Positions 1 through 10,177 of a DNA stretch of 50,262 nt are shown one piece after another. Numbering within the stretch: position 1 is the stretch's first letter; each line of letters opens with the position of its first letter. The position numbers were made by a program, and so were the translations under genes. This DNA is from Syntrophobacteraceae bacterium CG2_30_61_12. GTDB taxonomy: Bacteria; Desulfobacterota; Syntrophobacteria; Syntrophobacterales; DSM-9756. The stretch is from NCBI GenBank assembly GCA_001873705.1, contig MNZR01000079.1:1-50262 (forward strand), written 5' to 3'. Under the pieces are notes generated by a model. The model saw only the letters and a list, made by a program, of their open reading frames with translations, had not been told where the DNA came from and did not search any database.

Positions 1-156
1 GTAGAAAATTCGGGGATGAAGAAGGAAATCATGTTTGAGATCAGGACGCTATGTTGCCCGCACATGGCCTAAGTTGTATCCAGGGTGGGGGAAAAGTACC
101 CGGCCACAAGTGGGGGATTTTCAAGTGGCCATCCGGGCAGTTGCGCCCCCAGGATT

Positions 157-1242
157 CTAACCGGCCGGGATGGTCACGATGGGCGCCCCCTCCTTGCCGC
201 CGGTTTCCACCAGGGTGAAGATAAACATGAGGAAGGAAAACATGCGCTTTGACGGCAGGTCCCGGTCGTCGATCCAGAACCAGTAACCATGGTAGGGTAC
301 CGCGGCGAATGCATCGGCGGGCTGGTCGCGGGAGCTGTGAATCCGGATCAGGGGAGTTGACGGTACGCCTGAACCCGTATCTTCGGTCTGGGTCGGATTG
401 ACCCGGTTTTCCTCCACGTGCACCTCCGGGACTTCGATATAGGAGGCGAGATCGATGATGATCTCCAGAATGGAGCGGCTGAGGATCGCCACTTCCCGGT
501 CGTTACTAGCAAGCGACGCATAGGCGACCGAGAATTCATCGGCTGTGGGGGCGAGGCCCAGCATCCGTCGTGCGGCCAGACTGTCCTCCGCGCTTGCTGC
601 GTCCATCTTGCCACGAATAGTCATGAGGGTGGCGTTCTTCTCGGTTGTCTTCTGCACGCGCAGGCCGATAGCTCCCGCAGCCTGAAGCCGCTTCATCCGT
701 TCGAGCAGCGGGTAGAACTCGGGATCCGCTGGACGCGCCCGTGCCGCTCCTCCAAACCGGTTCCGAATCCCGTTCACGGAATGCACACAGAGCCTGAACA
801 CCAGATCGACGGGGTAATTCGCCTGGATCAGGCTCAGGATCGATGCCGGCGGGATCGGGGTCATGAAACTCCGGGCGAACTTATCCCCCGAGATGGGGCT
901 GTAGGTGATGGTGGGGCGGTCGATGTAGCGGGTTGCGCCCCCTGTGGACTGAGTGTTGGTGAGCGCGGCAGTGACCGGGTCGGCCCAAGAAAACCGCAGG
1001 TCCACCTGGCTCTCGACGGAGTACTGATTGATCACCGATGCCACGTCCAGGAAGGTTGGAGTGTCTCCATAGCGCATCTTCACCATGTTGATGAGCATCT
1101 GGGCCTTCCAGGAATCGGAAATGGCGCTGGTGTAATCGAACCGGTCGCGGGCAACGGTGTGCGGGCCAACGCCCGCGCAGCCTGCGCAAGTCAAGAGCAG
1201 GCCAGTGAAAACCAATGAATTGAAACCCTGGCGAAAGATCAT
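157..1242 (-). CDS. hypothetical outer-membrane or periplasmic lipoprotein
   Basis: I do not recognise the family. The 361-residue product begins with a short basic stretch, a hydrophobic segment (about residues 9-18) and a lipobox-like end (TCAGC, Cys22), so it is probably exported and lipidated; the Cys at the -3 position of the box is atypical. The rest is soluble-looking, with no transmembrane segment apart from a hydrophobic patch near the C-terminus (FLMFIFTLVETGG). I chose the ATG at 1242, which has an AGAGG five bases upstream; a GTG at 1248 is in frame two codons earlier. It is the last gene on the minus strand of a run that starts with glycoside hydrolases, but about 250 bases and a REP-like repeat separate them, so co-transcription is uncertain. 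Confidence 0.7.
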   Translation of the reverse strand: MIFRQGFNSLVFTGLLLTCAGCAGVGPHTVARDRFDYTSAISDSWKAQMLINMVKMRYGDTPTFLDVASVINQYSVESQVDLRFSWADPVTAALTNTQSTGGATRYIDRPTITYSPISGDKFARSFMTPIPPASILSLIQANYPVDLVFRLCVHSVNGIRNRFGGAARARPADPEFYPLLERMKRLQAAGAIGLRVQKTTEKNATLMTIRGKMDAASAEDSLAARRMLGLAPTADEFSVAYASLASNDREVAILSRSILEIIIDLASYIEVPEVHVEENRVNPTQTEDTGSGVPSTPLIRIHSSRDQPADAFAAVPYHGYWFWIDDRDLPSKRMFSFLMFIFTLVETGGKEGAPIVTIPAG

Positions 1243-1312
1243 CCGCACCTCTTCCGTTCAAGACCCTGAGAGCCATTCCAGGTAACGCCATCCCAGGCTG
1301 GAAGATCCGCCG

Positions 1313-1384
1313 ATAACGGTTTAGGACGAAATCTCTCATGACCATTGGCGGGCAAGATGCCCGCGCTCCCGGGCAAGAGCCCAC
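1313..1384 (-). repeat. REP-like palindromic repeat, copy 1
   Basis: Read on the minus strand, this 72-base unit contains the palindrome GCGGGCATCTTGCCCGC (1348-1364) preceded by CCCGGGAGC and followed by a conserved tail ending in TCCTAAAC. A second copy in the opposite orientation is at 10276-10345; by eye they agree at roughly 80% of positions, with 26 consecutive identical bases over the core. Both copies sit between genes. This is the pattern of dispersed REP elements, usually moved by a RAYT transposase, which is not in this window. Confidence 0.7.
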
Positions 1385-1495
1385 GAGAAGGGAAGGATTC
1401 CATCCTCAACGGGAATACATCCCGGGGCTCGGGGGAGGGAAATCCGGATGAGCGCCCGGCTGATGGTTTTTCCCGGACATCGTGCGGGGTGCCGC

Positions 1496-2974
1496 TCAGC
1501 ATGCGCACGCCTGGAACAGGTGGAAGTTCCACGGCCCCAGATCGACGTACAGACCGGTATCCCGGATCTCGTCCCCGCCGCGGTCGTAGGCTTCACCGCT
1601 CATGACATCGTTCAGGCGCCAGGTCTTCCCTCTTAGCTCGTCCCACGGCACCTGGATCCGGGCCTGGGAAGCTTCCCGCCGGAAATTGATGACGATCAGG
1701 GTGCGCTCGTCGCCCCTGACCCAGCACCAGGCGAGAATATTCCGGCAGCTTTGGTTGTCGGGCCAGCCGCCGCACTCGCAGAGACGCCATTCGCCATTTC
1801 GAAAGACATCATGATTGATCGCTTTCAGCAGGCGTCCGTAAAAGGCCGCGAGGTCATGGTCGACCGGCTCCGGCGGGCGGCGGGCGAGAAAGACCGGCAA
1901 CCTCGCCTTCAGGCCCTCGAATTGCCCCTGGTGCAGCAGCCTGGCGCCGGGGAGGGTGAGGATCGCCACCGCCGCGGCGCGGCCCTTTCCGTCCGGAAAC
2001 GTGGCGGCCGCCCTGGGCTCGTCATGGTTTTCGATGAAGCGGACCATCCCCTCCTGGTAAGAACGATCGGCCAGAAGGTGGAGGCGCACAGTCTCGGCCG
2101 CCCCGTGTTCCATTCGGTCGTAGAGTTGCTTGTCGTAGCAGTGGTCAAATCCCTGCTGCCGCAGCGCCCACTCCATGTCCCAGTAAGCCTCGGCCAGGAA
2201 CCGGAATTCCGGATGGCGCGAACGCACCGCCGGGATCAGCGCGGTCCAGTAGTCCTCGGCGGGCCGCGCCCCGGCCTTCGGTCCCCAGGTCCGCTCGAAG
2301 ACGTCGTTCATCATGAGCATGGCCATGTCACAGCGCACGCCGTCGCACTGATCGGCGATTTCGCGCACCGTCTCGATGGCCGCGGCGCGCAGGCCCGGGG
2401 CAAAGGCATTGAGCTGGAGCACGTCGGGCCAGGCCGGAAAGTAAGGGTCGCGGCCGCAGGCCAGCACCTTTCCCCCGGCTCCGATGAATGAAGCGGGGTC
2501 CCGGCGCAGGTCCCCGTCGTTTCCCTGGATGAAATACTCGGGATGCGCGGCGACCCAGGGGTGGTCAGGGGCCACGTGGTTGGGCACGAAATCGAGGATG
2601 AGTCGCAGGCCGCGCTGGGCGAGTTGTTCACGGGCCTTGGCCAGCGCCGGGGGACCCCCGAGGTGGTGGTCCACCACGTAGCGGCGCACGCAATAGGGCG
2701 AACCGACATTGTCCGTCGCCGCAAAGTCGGGGAGAGCACGGCGGAAGTCCTGAAGGAGTCCCTCGTTTCGCATGGAAATCTCGATTCCAGCCGGGCTTCG
2801 CTCCCAAACGCCCATCAACCACACGGCGTCGAAGCCATGGGAGGCGATGGCGTCCCAGTCCTGTTCCGGAACCGTGGCGAGGTTAACGGGCCGCTCATGG
2901 GTGCGGCTCAGTTCCGCGAGCCATACCCAGGTGTTGATTTCGTATAGGACCGGATGCTTGGGCCATGTTTTCAT
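1496..2974 (-). CDS. GH13-family alpha-amylase-like glycosidase
   Basis: Predicted cytoplasmic alpha-glucan-active enzyme of glycoside hydrolase family 13 (492 residues; no signal peptide). The four conserved GH13 regions are present: region I near residues 127-134 (LDFVPNHV), region II GVRCDMA with the nucleophile Asp216, region III with the acid/base Glu262 (LAEAYWD), and region IV ENHDEPRA with Asp318. The C-terminus forms a small beta domain. The start ATG follows GGGAGA. It lies 49 bases downstream of the frameshifted GH63/MGH1-like glucosidase on the same strand, suggesting a two-gene operon for an alpha-glucan or compatible-sugar pathway. The exact substrate (maltooligosaccharide, trehalose, sucrose) cannot be told from sequence alone. 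Confidence 0.88.
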   Translation of the reverse strand: MKTWPKHPVLYEINTWVWLAELSRTHERPVNLATVPEQDWDAIASHGFDAVWLMGVWERSPAGIEISMRNEGLLQDFRRALPDFAATDNVGSPYCVRRYVVDHHLGGPPALAKAREQLAQRGLRLILDFVPNHVAPDHPWVAAHPEYFIQGNDGDLRRDPASFIGAGGKVLACGRDPYFPAWPDVLQLNAFAPGLRAAAIETVREIADQCDGVRCDMAMLMMNDVFERTWGPKAGARPAEDYWTALIPAVRSRHPEFRFLAEAYWDMEWALRQQGFDHCYDKQLYDRMEHGAAETVRLHLLADRSYQEGMVRFIENHDEPRAAATFPDGKGRAAAVAILTLPGARLLHQGQFEGLKARLPVFLARRPPEPVDHDLAAFYGRLLKAINHDVFRNGEWRLCECGGWPDNQSCRNILAWCWVRGDERTLIVINFRREASQARIQVPWDELRGKTWRLNDVMSGEAYDRGGDEIRDTGLYVDLGPWNFHLFQACAC

Positions 2975-3023
2975 GGGGGGGTCTCCCTTCTTGATCCACT
3001 CTTGAAAAAGCGGCGTCTTCGCC

Positions 3024-5777
3024 TCACTTGCCGTCCGCCTGCTCCCTGCCTACCCGCTCTCCGCCCACCTGCTCCCTGAAGACCTGTTTGATGACCTTCG
3101 CTCGTCCGGTCTCCAGCACCGCTTTGGCATCGAGACGTCCGAATACGTCCAGGAGGAGGGCGACCAGACCGGTCCACCCGGTCTGGTGGCTGGCCCCGAG
3201 CCCGGCCCCATTGTCGCCGTGGAAATACTCATAAAACAGGATCAGGTCACGCCAGTGCGGGTCGTTCTGGAACTTGGCCGTCCCGCCGTAGACCGGTCGT
3301 CGGCCCTGGTCGTCCCGCAAGAAGGTACCCGCCAGGCGGTCGGCGATCTCCTTGGCCACCTCGAACAGGGTCATGGTCCGGCCGGACCCGGTCGGACACT
3401 CGACCTTGAATTCGTCGCCGTAAAACAGGTACAGGTTCAACAAGGCCCGGACGATCAGGGCATTGACCGGCATCCAAACCGGACCCCGCCAGTTGGAGTT
3501 GCCGCCGAACATCCCCGTGTTGGATTCGCCCGGCAGGTACTGCACCTTATATTCCTCGTGGCCGACCCAGAACGTGAAGGGATGCTCCAGGTGGACCCGC
3601 GAGAGGGAGCGGATCCCGTGGGGGCCCAGAATTCATTTTCATCGAGCAGGTACCCAAGCACCCGGGTGAGCTTCTTCCTGTTGAGAATCGATAGCATTCG
3701 CCGATTCTTGTAGCCGATGAAGCCCTCATCGGTTGGGGCCACGTGAGAAGCCACCTGCGGATGCCGTTTCCGGAACAGGGCGATCATCTCCGCCAGTTTC
3801 GGATAGCGCGTCAGGTAATCTCCCGAGAACACGGTGGATGCGCACAGCGGCAGCAGTCCCACCAGCGACCTCACCTTCAACCGCATGGCCCGGCCGTCCG
3901 GCAACCGCAGCAGATCGTAGTAAAAACCGTCCTCCTCGTCCCACATCTCGTCGTGATGCTCGCCGATGCGGTCCAGGCGTAGGAAATCCAAATGAAATGC
4001 TGGATGAACTTGAAGGCGACCTCCTCGTAGATCGGGTCGTATTCGGTGAGGATCAGGGCGATCTCCAGCATGCACTGGCAGTAGAACGCCATCCAGGCGG
4101 TGCCGTCCGCCTGCTCCAGCGACCCGCCGGTCGGTAGCTGGGCGCTCCGATCGAACACACCGATGTTGTCGAGCCCCAGAAAACCGCCGGCGAAAACGTT
4201 GCGCCCGGCAGGGTCCTTGCGGTTCACCCACCAGTTGAAGTTGAGAATCAACCCCTGAAACGACCGCTCCAGGAACCGCAGGTCCGCCCGGCCCAGCGTC
4301 TGTTCCATTTTGAACAGGTAGAGCGTGGCCCAGGCGTGGACCGGAGGATTCACGTCGCTGAAGTTCCACTCGTAGGCGGGAATCTGGCCGTTGGGATGGA
4401 AATAGAGATTGCGCAGCATCAGCATCAGCTGCTCCTTGGCAAAATCGAAATCCACCAAGGCCAAGGCGGTGGTGTGGAAAGCCAGGTCCCAGGCCGCATA
4501 CCAGGGATACTCCCACTTATCGGGCATGGAAATGATGTCCGCGTTCAGCATGTGGAACCATTCCATGTTGCGGATGGTGCGCGGGTTTGCGTCGAGCAGC
4601 GGATGGCTCTTGTGATCGATCAGCCACTGCTCCAGGTCGAAGTGGTAATACTGCTTGCTCCAGAGCATCCCCGCCAGCGCCTGGCGGTGCACCCGGCGCT
4701 GGTCTTCGGTGAGCGAGTTGGGCGTGATCCGCTGGTAGAATTCGTCCGCATCCGCGATCCGGCTCTTGAAGACCTGTTCGAAGCCCTTGAAGGCTTTGTC
4801 CACCGGGGCCGCCGCAAGCCGCAACCGGACCGTTTGGCTGCCGCCGCCGGGCACCTCGAGCGGGTAGTGGGCCGCGGCCTTGGTGCCCGCCTTGGCAGGA
4901 TTCACCGCCTCGCCCTGTCCCGAGATCAGATAAGAATGGAAGGCATCCTTCACGTACGGAGAAGCGTTGGGCTGACCCCAGAGACGCTGGGTGTTGCTTT
5001 CATTTTCGGTGAACAGCAGCGCCGGAGCTCCATCGCAGGTCAGCCAGTACTCGCCCAGTTCATGATGGGAGGCTTGAATAGTGCCCGGCGCCACCTGGCG
5101 GAGCGACGGCTTGCGATCGTCGTCACCCCAGGACCAGGTGTTGCGGAACCAAAGCGTCGGCAGCAGCCGCAGCCGGGCGGCTTCCGGGCCGCGATTGTGC
5201 ACGGTGACCCGGATCAGCACGTCTTCCGGGCCCTGCTTGGCGTATTCCACCAACACGTCGAAATAGCGGTCTTCGTCGAACACGCCGGTATCGAGCAGTT
5301 CGTACTCGAACTCCTCCCGCGACCGTCCCCGGTTGGTCTCCACCAGGTCGCGGTAGGGAAACTGCCGCTGCGGGTACTTGTACAGGTATTTCATGTAGGA
5401 GTGCGTGGGGGTGCTATCGAGGTAGAAGTAGACCTCCTTCACGTCCTCGCCATGGTTCCCCTCGCTGTTGGTGAGCCCGTACATCCGCTCCTTGAGGATG
5501 GGGTCGCGCTCGTTCCAGAGCGCCAGGGCGAAGCAGAGCTGTTGCTTGTCGTCGCAGATCCCCCCATCCCGTCTTCGCCCCAGCGGTAGGCCCACGAGCG
5601 CGCCTGGTCATGGGTGAAATAGTCCCAGGCGTTGCCGTCCTCGCTGTAGTCCTCGCGCACCGTGCCCCACTGCCGCTCGCTGAGGTAGGGTCCCCATTTC
5701 TTCCAGGGGATTCCCTGGTCGCGCGCGTCGTTCAGGCGCTTTTGCTCCACCACATCGATGATCTTTCGTTTCGCCAT
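3024..5777 (-). pseudogene. GH63/MGH1-like glucosidase, interrupted by three -1 frameshifts
   Basis: About 918 codons of an (alpha/alpha)6-barrel glucosidase related to GH63 and mannosylglycerate-hydrolase-like enzymes are spread over four overlapping frames. The order is: MAKRKIIDV (start 5777, GGGGAGG upstream) to about 5575; 5575 to about 3977; 3977 to about 3624; 3624 to the stop at 3024. Family hallmarks survive in every piece: [27 protein letters not shown] and [17 protein letters not shown]. Each junction is explained by one missing base: C6 at 5570-5575, GCCTGG near 3976 (where GCCATGG would restore the Met-Asp-Arg reading), and G5 at 3620-3624. No other stops occur, so this is either a very young pseudogene or a set of base-calling errors; if the latter, the gene is intact and heads an operon with the GH13 gene. 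Confidence 0.85.
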
Positions 5778-5910
5778 GAATTTGCCTCCCCGCTCTCTCC
5801 TCATCGATTAGACGGCGTCACCCGGGTAAAGCCTCTGCAGTGAAGCCGGCCAGAAATACCATCAAAAACACAACCAGGATGCGTTTGATGCTGGTTGGCC
5901 GCATGGATGT

Positions 5911-6816
5911 TCACTCGCCACCTTCTTTGGTCCCATCGAGAAAAGCCTGGATGGCGGCCTCACGTTCCTGGTTCAACGAGTTGACCAAGACTTTCCCACC
6001 CATACCGAAACATTCGTCCGCCACCCGCTCTGGATCGGCCCGTCGAACCAGGGTGAACAGAGCGGAACTCCCGGGCTTGAGGCTCGCGGCCAAGTCCTTC
6101 ATGAAGTGGTCGTCGACTCCCACATCGGTGAGGGAGGCGGAAACCGCCCCGGTCACCGCGCCAAACACGACCCCAAGCAGTGGATTGAGGAGAATGCTGC
6201 CGACGATCAGACCGGTGATGCTGCCCGCCGCACCTCCCTTTTTGGTCAGTCGGTGCATCTGGTGGGTCTTGACCCTGCCATCGGCCCCTTTAACCACAAC
6301 CACGGCATCTTCCAACTCGATAAATCCCTCGCGCTGAAGCTTCAGAAGCTTGAGGCGCGCTTCCTCTGCCTTCAATTCATCAGCGAAGACGATGACGGTG
6401 AGGTTGCTCGTGTATTTTTCCCTCAAGGTGGTCCTCAGGAGTTCGGGTCCAATCCATTGTTCGAAACTGGAGGCCAGTGGATTGGTTACCCCAAACGAAT
6501 CCACGGAGTGGACGCTGCCATCCCGGCAGTCGACCATGAGGTACTCGTCGATTTCTTCATAAGCCTTGTTGACGATAAGCGTTTTGATCCCCAAATAACC
6601 GATCACCAAACTTTCCGTTCCGAACCTGGGGAGGGTCGAGCGGAAGGCGGAGGTGGTTCCCATCACGAAACCAGGGGATCCCAGCCCCTTGAGCCAGCTC
6701 TCCGTGTGAACGGGATCTTCCGACAGCTTCTTATGATACTTTTCCATGAAGCCGGCGTAGTCTTTCGGAAGTCTCACCCCAAGGGTTTGCAAGATGTCCG
6801 TCGCGAAGTCACCCAT
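5911..6816 (-). CDS. SMI1/KNR4-like N-terminus fused to DUF1269 domain protein
   Basis: The 301-residue product has two parts. Residues 1 to about 115 resemble the SMI1/KNR4 (SUKH) fold (LPKDYAGFMEKYHKK, then FGTESLVIGYLG and EIDEYLMVDCRDGSV). About 130-295 resemble DUF1269: an alternating beta-alpha half (TVIVFADELKAEEARLKLLKL), a Gly/Ala-rich hydrophobic hairpin (GGAAGSITGLIVGSILLNPL, GVVFGAVTGAV) and a closing ferredoxin-like half (GSSALFTLVRRADPERV). The glycine-zipper hairpin suggests membrane contact. The ATG at 6816 has a strong AAGGAGA upstream. It is upstream of, and co-oriented with, the glucosidase, 133 bases apart. Function is unknown; the domain names rest on motif resemblance. 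Confidence 0.7.
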   Translation of the reverse strand: MGDFATDILQTLGVRLPKDYAGFMEKYHKKLSEDPVHTESWLKGLGSPGFVMGTTSAFRSTLPRFGTESLVIGYLGIKTLIVNKAYEEIDEYLMVDCRDGSVHSVDSFGVTNPLASSFEQWIGPELLRTTLREKYTSNLTVIVFADELKAEEARLKLLKLQREGFIELEDAVVVVKGADGRVKTHQMHRLTKKGGAAGSITGLIVGSILLNPLLGVVFGAVTGAVSASLTDVGVDDHFMKDLAASLKPGSSALFTLVRRADPERVADECFGMGGKVLVNSLNQEREAAIQAFLDGTKEGGE

Positions 6817-7186
6817 GGTTGTTCTCCTTTCCCAAGACTCTAGTATCGCGCGGCAGAAATATCCACCCAATTGGGAGCATGGGCAACCGGCCGATCGCGG
6901 GTTGTGGTGCGGTCTCCCGACCGCTCCATTGATCTTGACCGAAGGGCTCCCTGACGCCCACCCCGCGCCATGGGGGGCGGAATACGACGCCTTCTATCGG
7001 TATCGGGGTCGGTATCGGGTTCGGGGTCGATAGCGATACCGATACCGATACCGACCCCGATACCGATTCCGGGTGCGGAAGGATTCCCGTTAGTAGTGCT
7101 TGGCAGAAGCAATCAGCCATTCCGCACACCTGAAATGGCATGCTTCCGGCCGCTTCGATCTGAGAGAAAACCCTGGCCGAGTGGCA
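6817..7186. other. intergenic region with repeat hairpin
   Basis: This gap separates putA from the SMI1-DUF1269 gene. Apart from the GGTATCGG-type inverted repeat at 6996-7067 I see no gene and no U-tract terminator. Confidence 0.6.
6996..7067. repeat. GATACC-periodic inverted repeat (cruciform)
   Basis: Two perfect 23-base arms (6996-7018 and 7045-7067) are inverted complements of one another, each built from the 6-base period GGTATC/GATACC. The 26-base spacer continues the same period imperfectly (GGGTTCGGGGTCG, then CGATACCGATA). It is both a simple-sequence repeat and a long hairpin, located between the putA stop and the next gene start. It could act as a bidirectional mRNA 3' stabiliser or be a slippage product; no U-tract follows on either strand. 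Confidence 0.85.
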
Positions 7187-10177
7187 CTAGCGGGTGGAAC
7201 CGGGAGCAAAGCCCTTGCGAACCGTGTTTTCCACCACATTCCGAGGCACCATGAACTGCTTCAAGTAATCCGGCCCGCCGGCCTTGGAGCCGATCCCGGA
7301 CATGCGAAACCCGCCAAACGGGTGCCGACCCACAATGGCCCCCGTGCAGCCGCGATTGATGTAGAGGTTCCCGACCAGGAACTCGCGCTCGGCCTGTTCG
7401 ATGTGTTCCGGGCTTCGGGACAGCACGCCGCCGGTAAGAGCGTACGGCGTGCTGTTCGCCACCGCCAGCGCCTGATCAAAATCCTTGACTTTGATCACGC
7501 TCAGCACCGGCCCGAAAATCTCTTCTTGAGCCAGCGGATGGTCGGGGGGGACATCGGTAAAAATGGTGAGCGGTACCGCGTGGCCCCTGGCGTTTGGGAT
7601 CGGGCGCTGGACCAGGATGGTGGCGTCTTTCCCGCCCAGTTCAAGATACGCCTCGATTTTGCGCCGGGCCTGTTGGTCGATCACCGCCCCCATGAAATTC
7701 ATCGGTTCCTCGACCGGCCCCAGCGACAGACTTTCGGCCGCTTCCTTGAGTCGCGACAGAAACCAGTGGTAGTTTTCTTCCAGCACGATCAGGCGGGAAC
7801 AGGCGGAACACTTCTGGCCCTGATAGGCGAACGCCGAATCGAGAACATAACGCACCGCCTCGTCGAAATCCGCGTCGGCATCGACGATGATGGCGTTTTT
7901 GCCGCCCATTTCCGCCACCACGCTTTTCACGCACCGGGCCCCCGGGCTCGTTTTCGCCGCCAGTTCGATGATGTGGAGTCCCACCTCACGGCTGCCGGTG
8001 AAGGCGATGAAGGCCACTTCCGGATGGGTCACCAGAACATCACCGATGACCCCGCCGGGGCCCGGCAGAAAATTCAATACCCCGTTCGGGAGCCCGGCCT
8101 GTTCGAAGATCCAGTGAACCATCTGGCCCACCGCCGGCGACTGCGACGCCGGTTTGTAGACGACCGTATTGCCGGCGACCAAGGCGGCCGCGCTCATGCC
8201 GACGCTGATCGCGAACGGGAAGTTCCAGGGCGCGATCACCACTCCGACCCCGCGCGGTTGGTAGAAAAGGCGGCTGATTTCCCCGGGAACATGGCCCATC
8301 CGACGCGGCGCTGCGATCCGGAGCATTTCACGACCGTAGTATTCGAGAAAATCGATCGCTTCGCAGACATCGGCATCGGCTTCGGACCAGGATTTCCCCA
8401 CCTCGAAAACCTGCAGCGCCGCCAATTGCCGGCGGGTGGCGCGGGCGGTGCGGGCCGCCCGGAACAGAAATTCGGCCCGGTCACCGGCGGCGGTTCGGCG
8501 CCAGCCGGGAAATGCGGCCGCTGCGGCCGCGATCGCCGCCGCAGCATGATCGACCGAAGCGGCCTGGACCCTGGCCACCACTTCCTCGGGGTCGTTGGGA
8601 TTGACGGAAACAAAGGTGTTCTCGGTGTCCACCCGGCGCCCGTCGATGACCAGCGGGACCGTTCGCGGCAGGCTTTGGCGCACTTCCCGAAGGGCTTCCC
8701 CGAAGCGTTGGCGTTGCGCCGCAAGGGTCCAATCCAGGCCGGGTTCGTTCTGGAATTCGGCCACCGTTGCCGATGCCGCCAGCGGCGCCGCCGGTGCCGC
8801 GTCTTCGGGTGCCCGGGAGGCGGCCAACGCGGCCGGATTTTGCAGCAACTGTTCCCGGTCCGCACCTTCGGCAAAGGTCAAGCGCAGAAACGACTCGTTG
8901 GAGGTGTTTTCCAGAAGACGTCGCACCAGGTAGGCCATTCCGGGGATCATTTCGCCAATCGGGCCATACAGTCTGAGGGGGAGTCCAGCGGCGGCCAGGG
9001 CCTTTCGAACCGGTTCCGCCATGCCGTAGAGGATCTGGTACTCCACCCGAGCGTCGGGAACGTCGAGTTCGCGCTTGAGTTCCATCACATAAGCGATGGA
9101 ACGGATATTGTGCGATGCGCAGGCCAGGTGGACCAGATCCGAATGCTCCAGGATGATTCCGGCGAGCTTCTCGAAATTGGCGTCGGTCTCATGTTTTTCC
9201 GTGAACACCGGGATCGGCCAGTTGCGCTGCTTCGCCGCAATGATTTCGGCATCCCAGTAGGCCCCCTTCACCAGCCGCACATTCACGGGCTGCTTCCGGG
9301 CCCGGGCCCAGGCGATCAGGTCCTTCAGGTCGGCCTCGCTGTCACGGAGATAGGCCTGAATCACGATCCCCGCGTAGGGATAACCTGCAAATTTCCTATC
9401 CTCCAGCAGGCTCTTGTACAGCGCCAAGGAAAGATTCTTGAGTTCGCGCTGCTCCATATCCAGACAGACGGCGGCGCCCATCGCCGTCGCCTTCTCGAAG
9501 ATCGGCTGCAACCGCGCCTTGGCTGCAGCCACCGAATGATCGAAGGCGCGTGGGTTCATCTGCGAATACATGGCGGACGGTTTGATGGATACGTTGATTT
9601 TCGGAGAACACTCCCAATCCAGTTCCGATTCGCCGCCGATGGCGGTCCAGTGCGCCTGGCGTTCGCCGAACCGATCCAGCATCGCCAGGTAGCGGGTCAC
9701 GTAATCCTGCTCCTCCTTGTCCGACACCACCGCCTCGCCCAATAAGTCGGCCGCCACCGCAAACCCCTTGTGGCGCAGGGACTCGATCACCGGCAGGGCG
9801 GATTCCGGGGTCGCTCCGAGAATGAACTGACCGGCCATGCCGTTGATGTTCTTGGCCATGCTGGAAGCCACCAGCTTGGCGGCAATGGAGCCGGGAGCGA
9901 CACACTTGAGGCCCCACTGGAGCGCTTTGGGCAGGTCCTGGTCGGCACCGCAAAAGTACTCCCGGAGATGACGCGCTACCGATTCCGGTCGAGTCAGGTA
10001 CGGGAACACGTCGATGAAGCGGAACATTTGCACCTTGAAGGCTTCGTTGCGCATGCACCAGTCCATGACCTTGCCGGTCCAGAAGTTCTTCCGGAACAAC
10101 GAAGGAGTTTCTCCTTCGATCAGCCGATAAAGACGCAAGCCGGTTTCCAGCACCCGAGATTCAAAATCAGCACGCAT
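7187..10177 (-). CDS. putA: bifunctional proline dehydrogenase / glutamate-semialdehyde dehydrogenase
   Basis: PutA oxidises L-proline to pyrroline-5-carboxylate (FAD-dependent, N-terminal half) and then to glutamate (NAD-dependent aldehyde dehydrogenase, C-terminal half), feeding electrons to the quinone pool or other acceptors. At 996 residues it is the minimalist form without the DNA-binding domain of enterobacterial PutA. Visible motifs: the barrel segment AVCLDMEQRELKNLS, NVRLVKGAYWDAE and RVEYQILYGMAEP in the ProDH half; WNFPFAI, FTGSREVG, EMGGKNA and the catalytic Cys790 in GQKCSA in the ALDH half. The ATG at 10177 follows GGGGAGGTGAGCTG, a much better start than the upstream in-frame codon at 10312. 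It stands alone: a REP repeat lies upstream and a hairpin repeat downstream. Confidence 0.95.
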   Translation of the reverse strand: MRADFESRVLETGLRLYRLIEGETPSLFRKNFWTGKVMDWCMRNEAFKVQMFRFIDVFPYLTRPESVARHLREYFCGADQDLPKALQWGLKCVAPGSIAAKLVASSMAKNINGMAGQFILGATPESALPVIESLRHKGFAVAADLLGEAVVSDKEEQDYVTRYLAMLDRFGERQAHWTAIGGESELDWECSPKINVSIKPSAMYSQMNPRAFDHSVAAAKARLQPIFEKATAMGAAVCLDMEQRELKNLSLALYKSLLEDRKFAGYPYAGIVIQAYLRDSEADLKDLIAWARARKQPVNVRLVKGAYWDAEIIAAKQRNWPIPVFTEKHETDANFEKLAGIILEHSDLVHLACASHNIRSIAYVMELKRELDVPDARVEYQILYGMAEPVRKALAAAGLPLRLYGPIGEMIPGMAYLVRRLLENTSNESFLRLTFAEGADREQLLQNPAALAASRAPEDAAPAAPLAASATVAEFQNEPGLDWTLAAQRQRFGEALREVRQSLPRTVPLVIDGRRVDTENTFVSVNPNDPEEVVARVQAASVDHAAAAIAAAAAAFPGWRRTAAGDRAEFLFRAARTARATRRQLAALQVFEVGKSWSEADADVCEAIDFLEYYGREMLRIAAPRRMGHVPGEISRLFYQPRGVGVVIAPWNFPFAISVGMSAAALVAGNTVVYKPASQSPAVGQMVHWIFEQAGLPNGVLNFLPGPGGVIGDVLVTHPEVAFIAFTGSREVGLHIIELAAKTSPGARCVKSVVAEMGGKNAIIVDADADFDEAVRYVLDSAFAYQGQKCSACSRLIVLEENYHWFLSRLKEAAESLSLGPVEEPMNFMGAVIDQQARRKIEAYLELGGKDATILVQRPIPNARGHAVPLTIFTDVPPDHPLAQEEIFGPVLSVIKVKDFDQALAVANSTPYALTGGVLSRSPEHIEQAEREFLVGNLYINRGCTGAIVGRHPFGGFRMSGIGSKAGGPDYLKQFMVPRNVVENTVRKGFAPGSTR

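Noticed and set aside
4336-5589. A plus-strand open frame of 417 codons
   Set aside because: Antisense shadow of the frameshifted glucosidase, which carries clear family motifs.
7100-9745. A long plus-strand open frame of 881 codons
   Set aside because: It lies wholly antisense to putA; its length reflects high-GC codon structure and the product has no family features.
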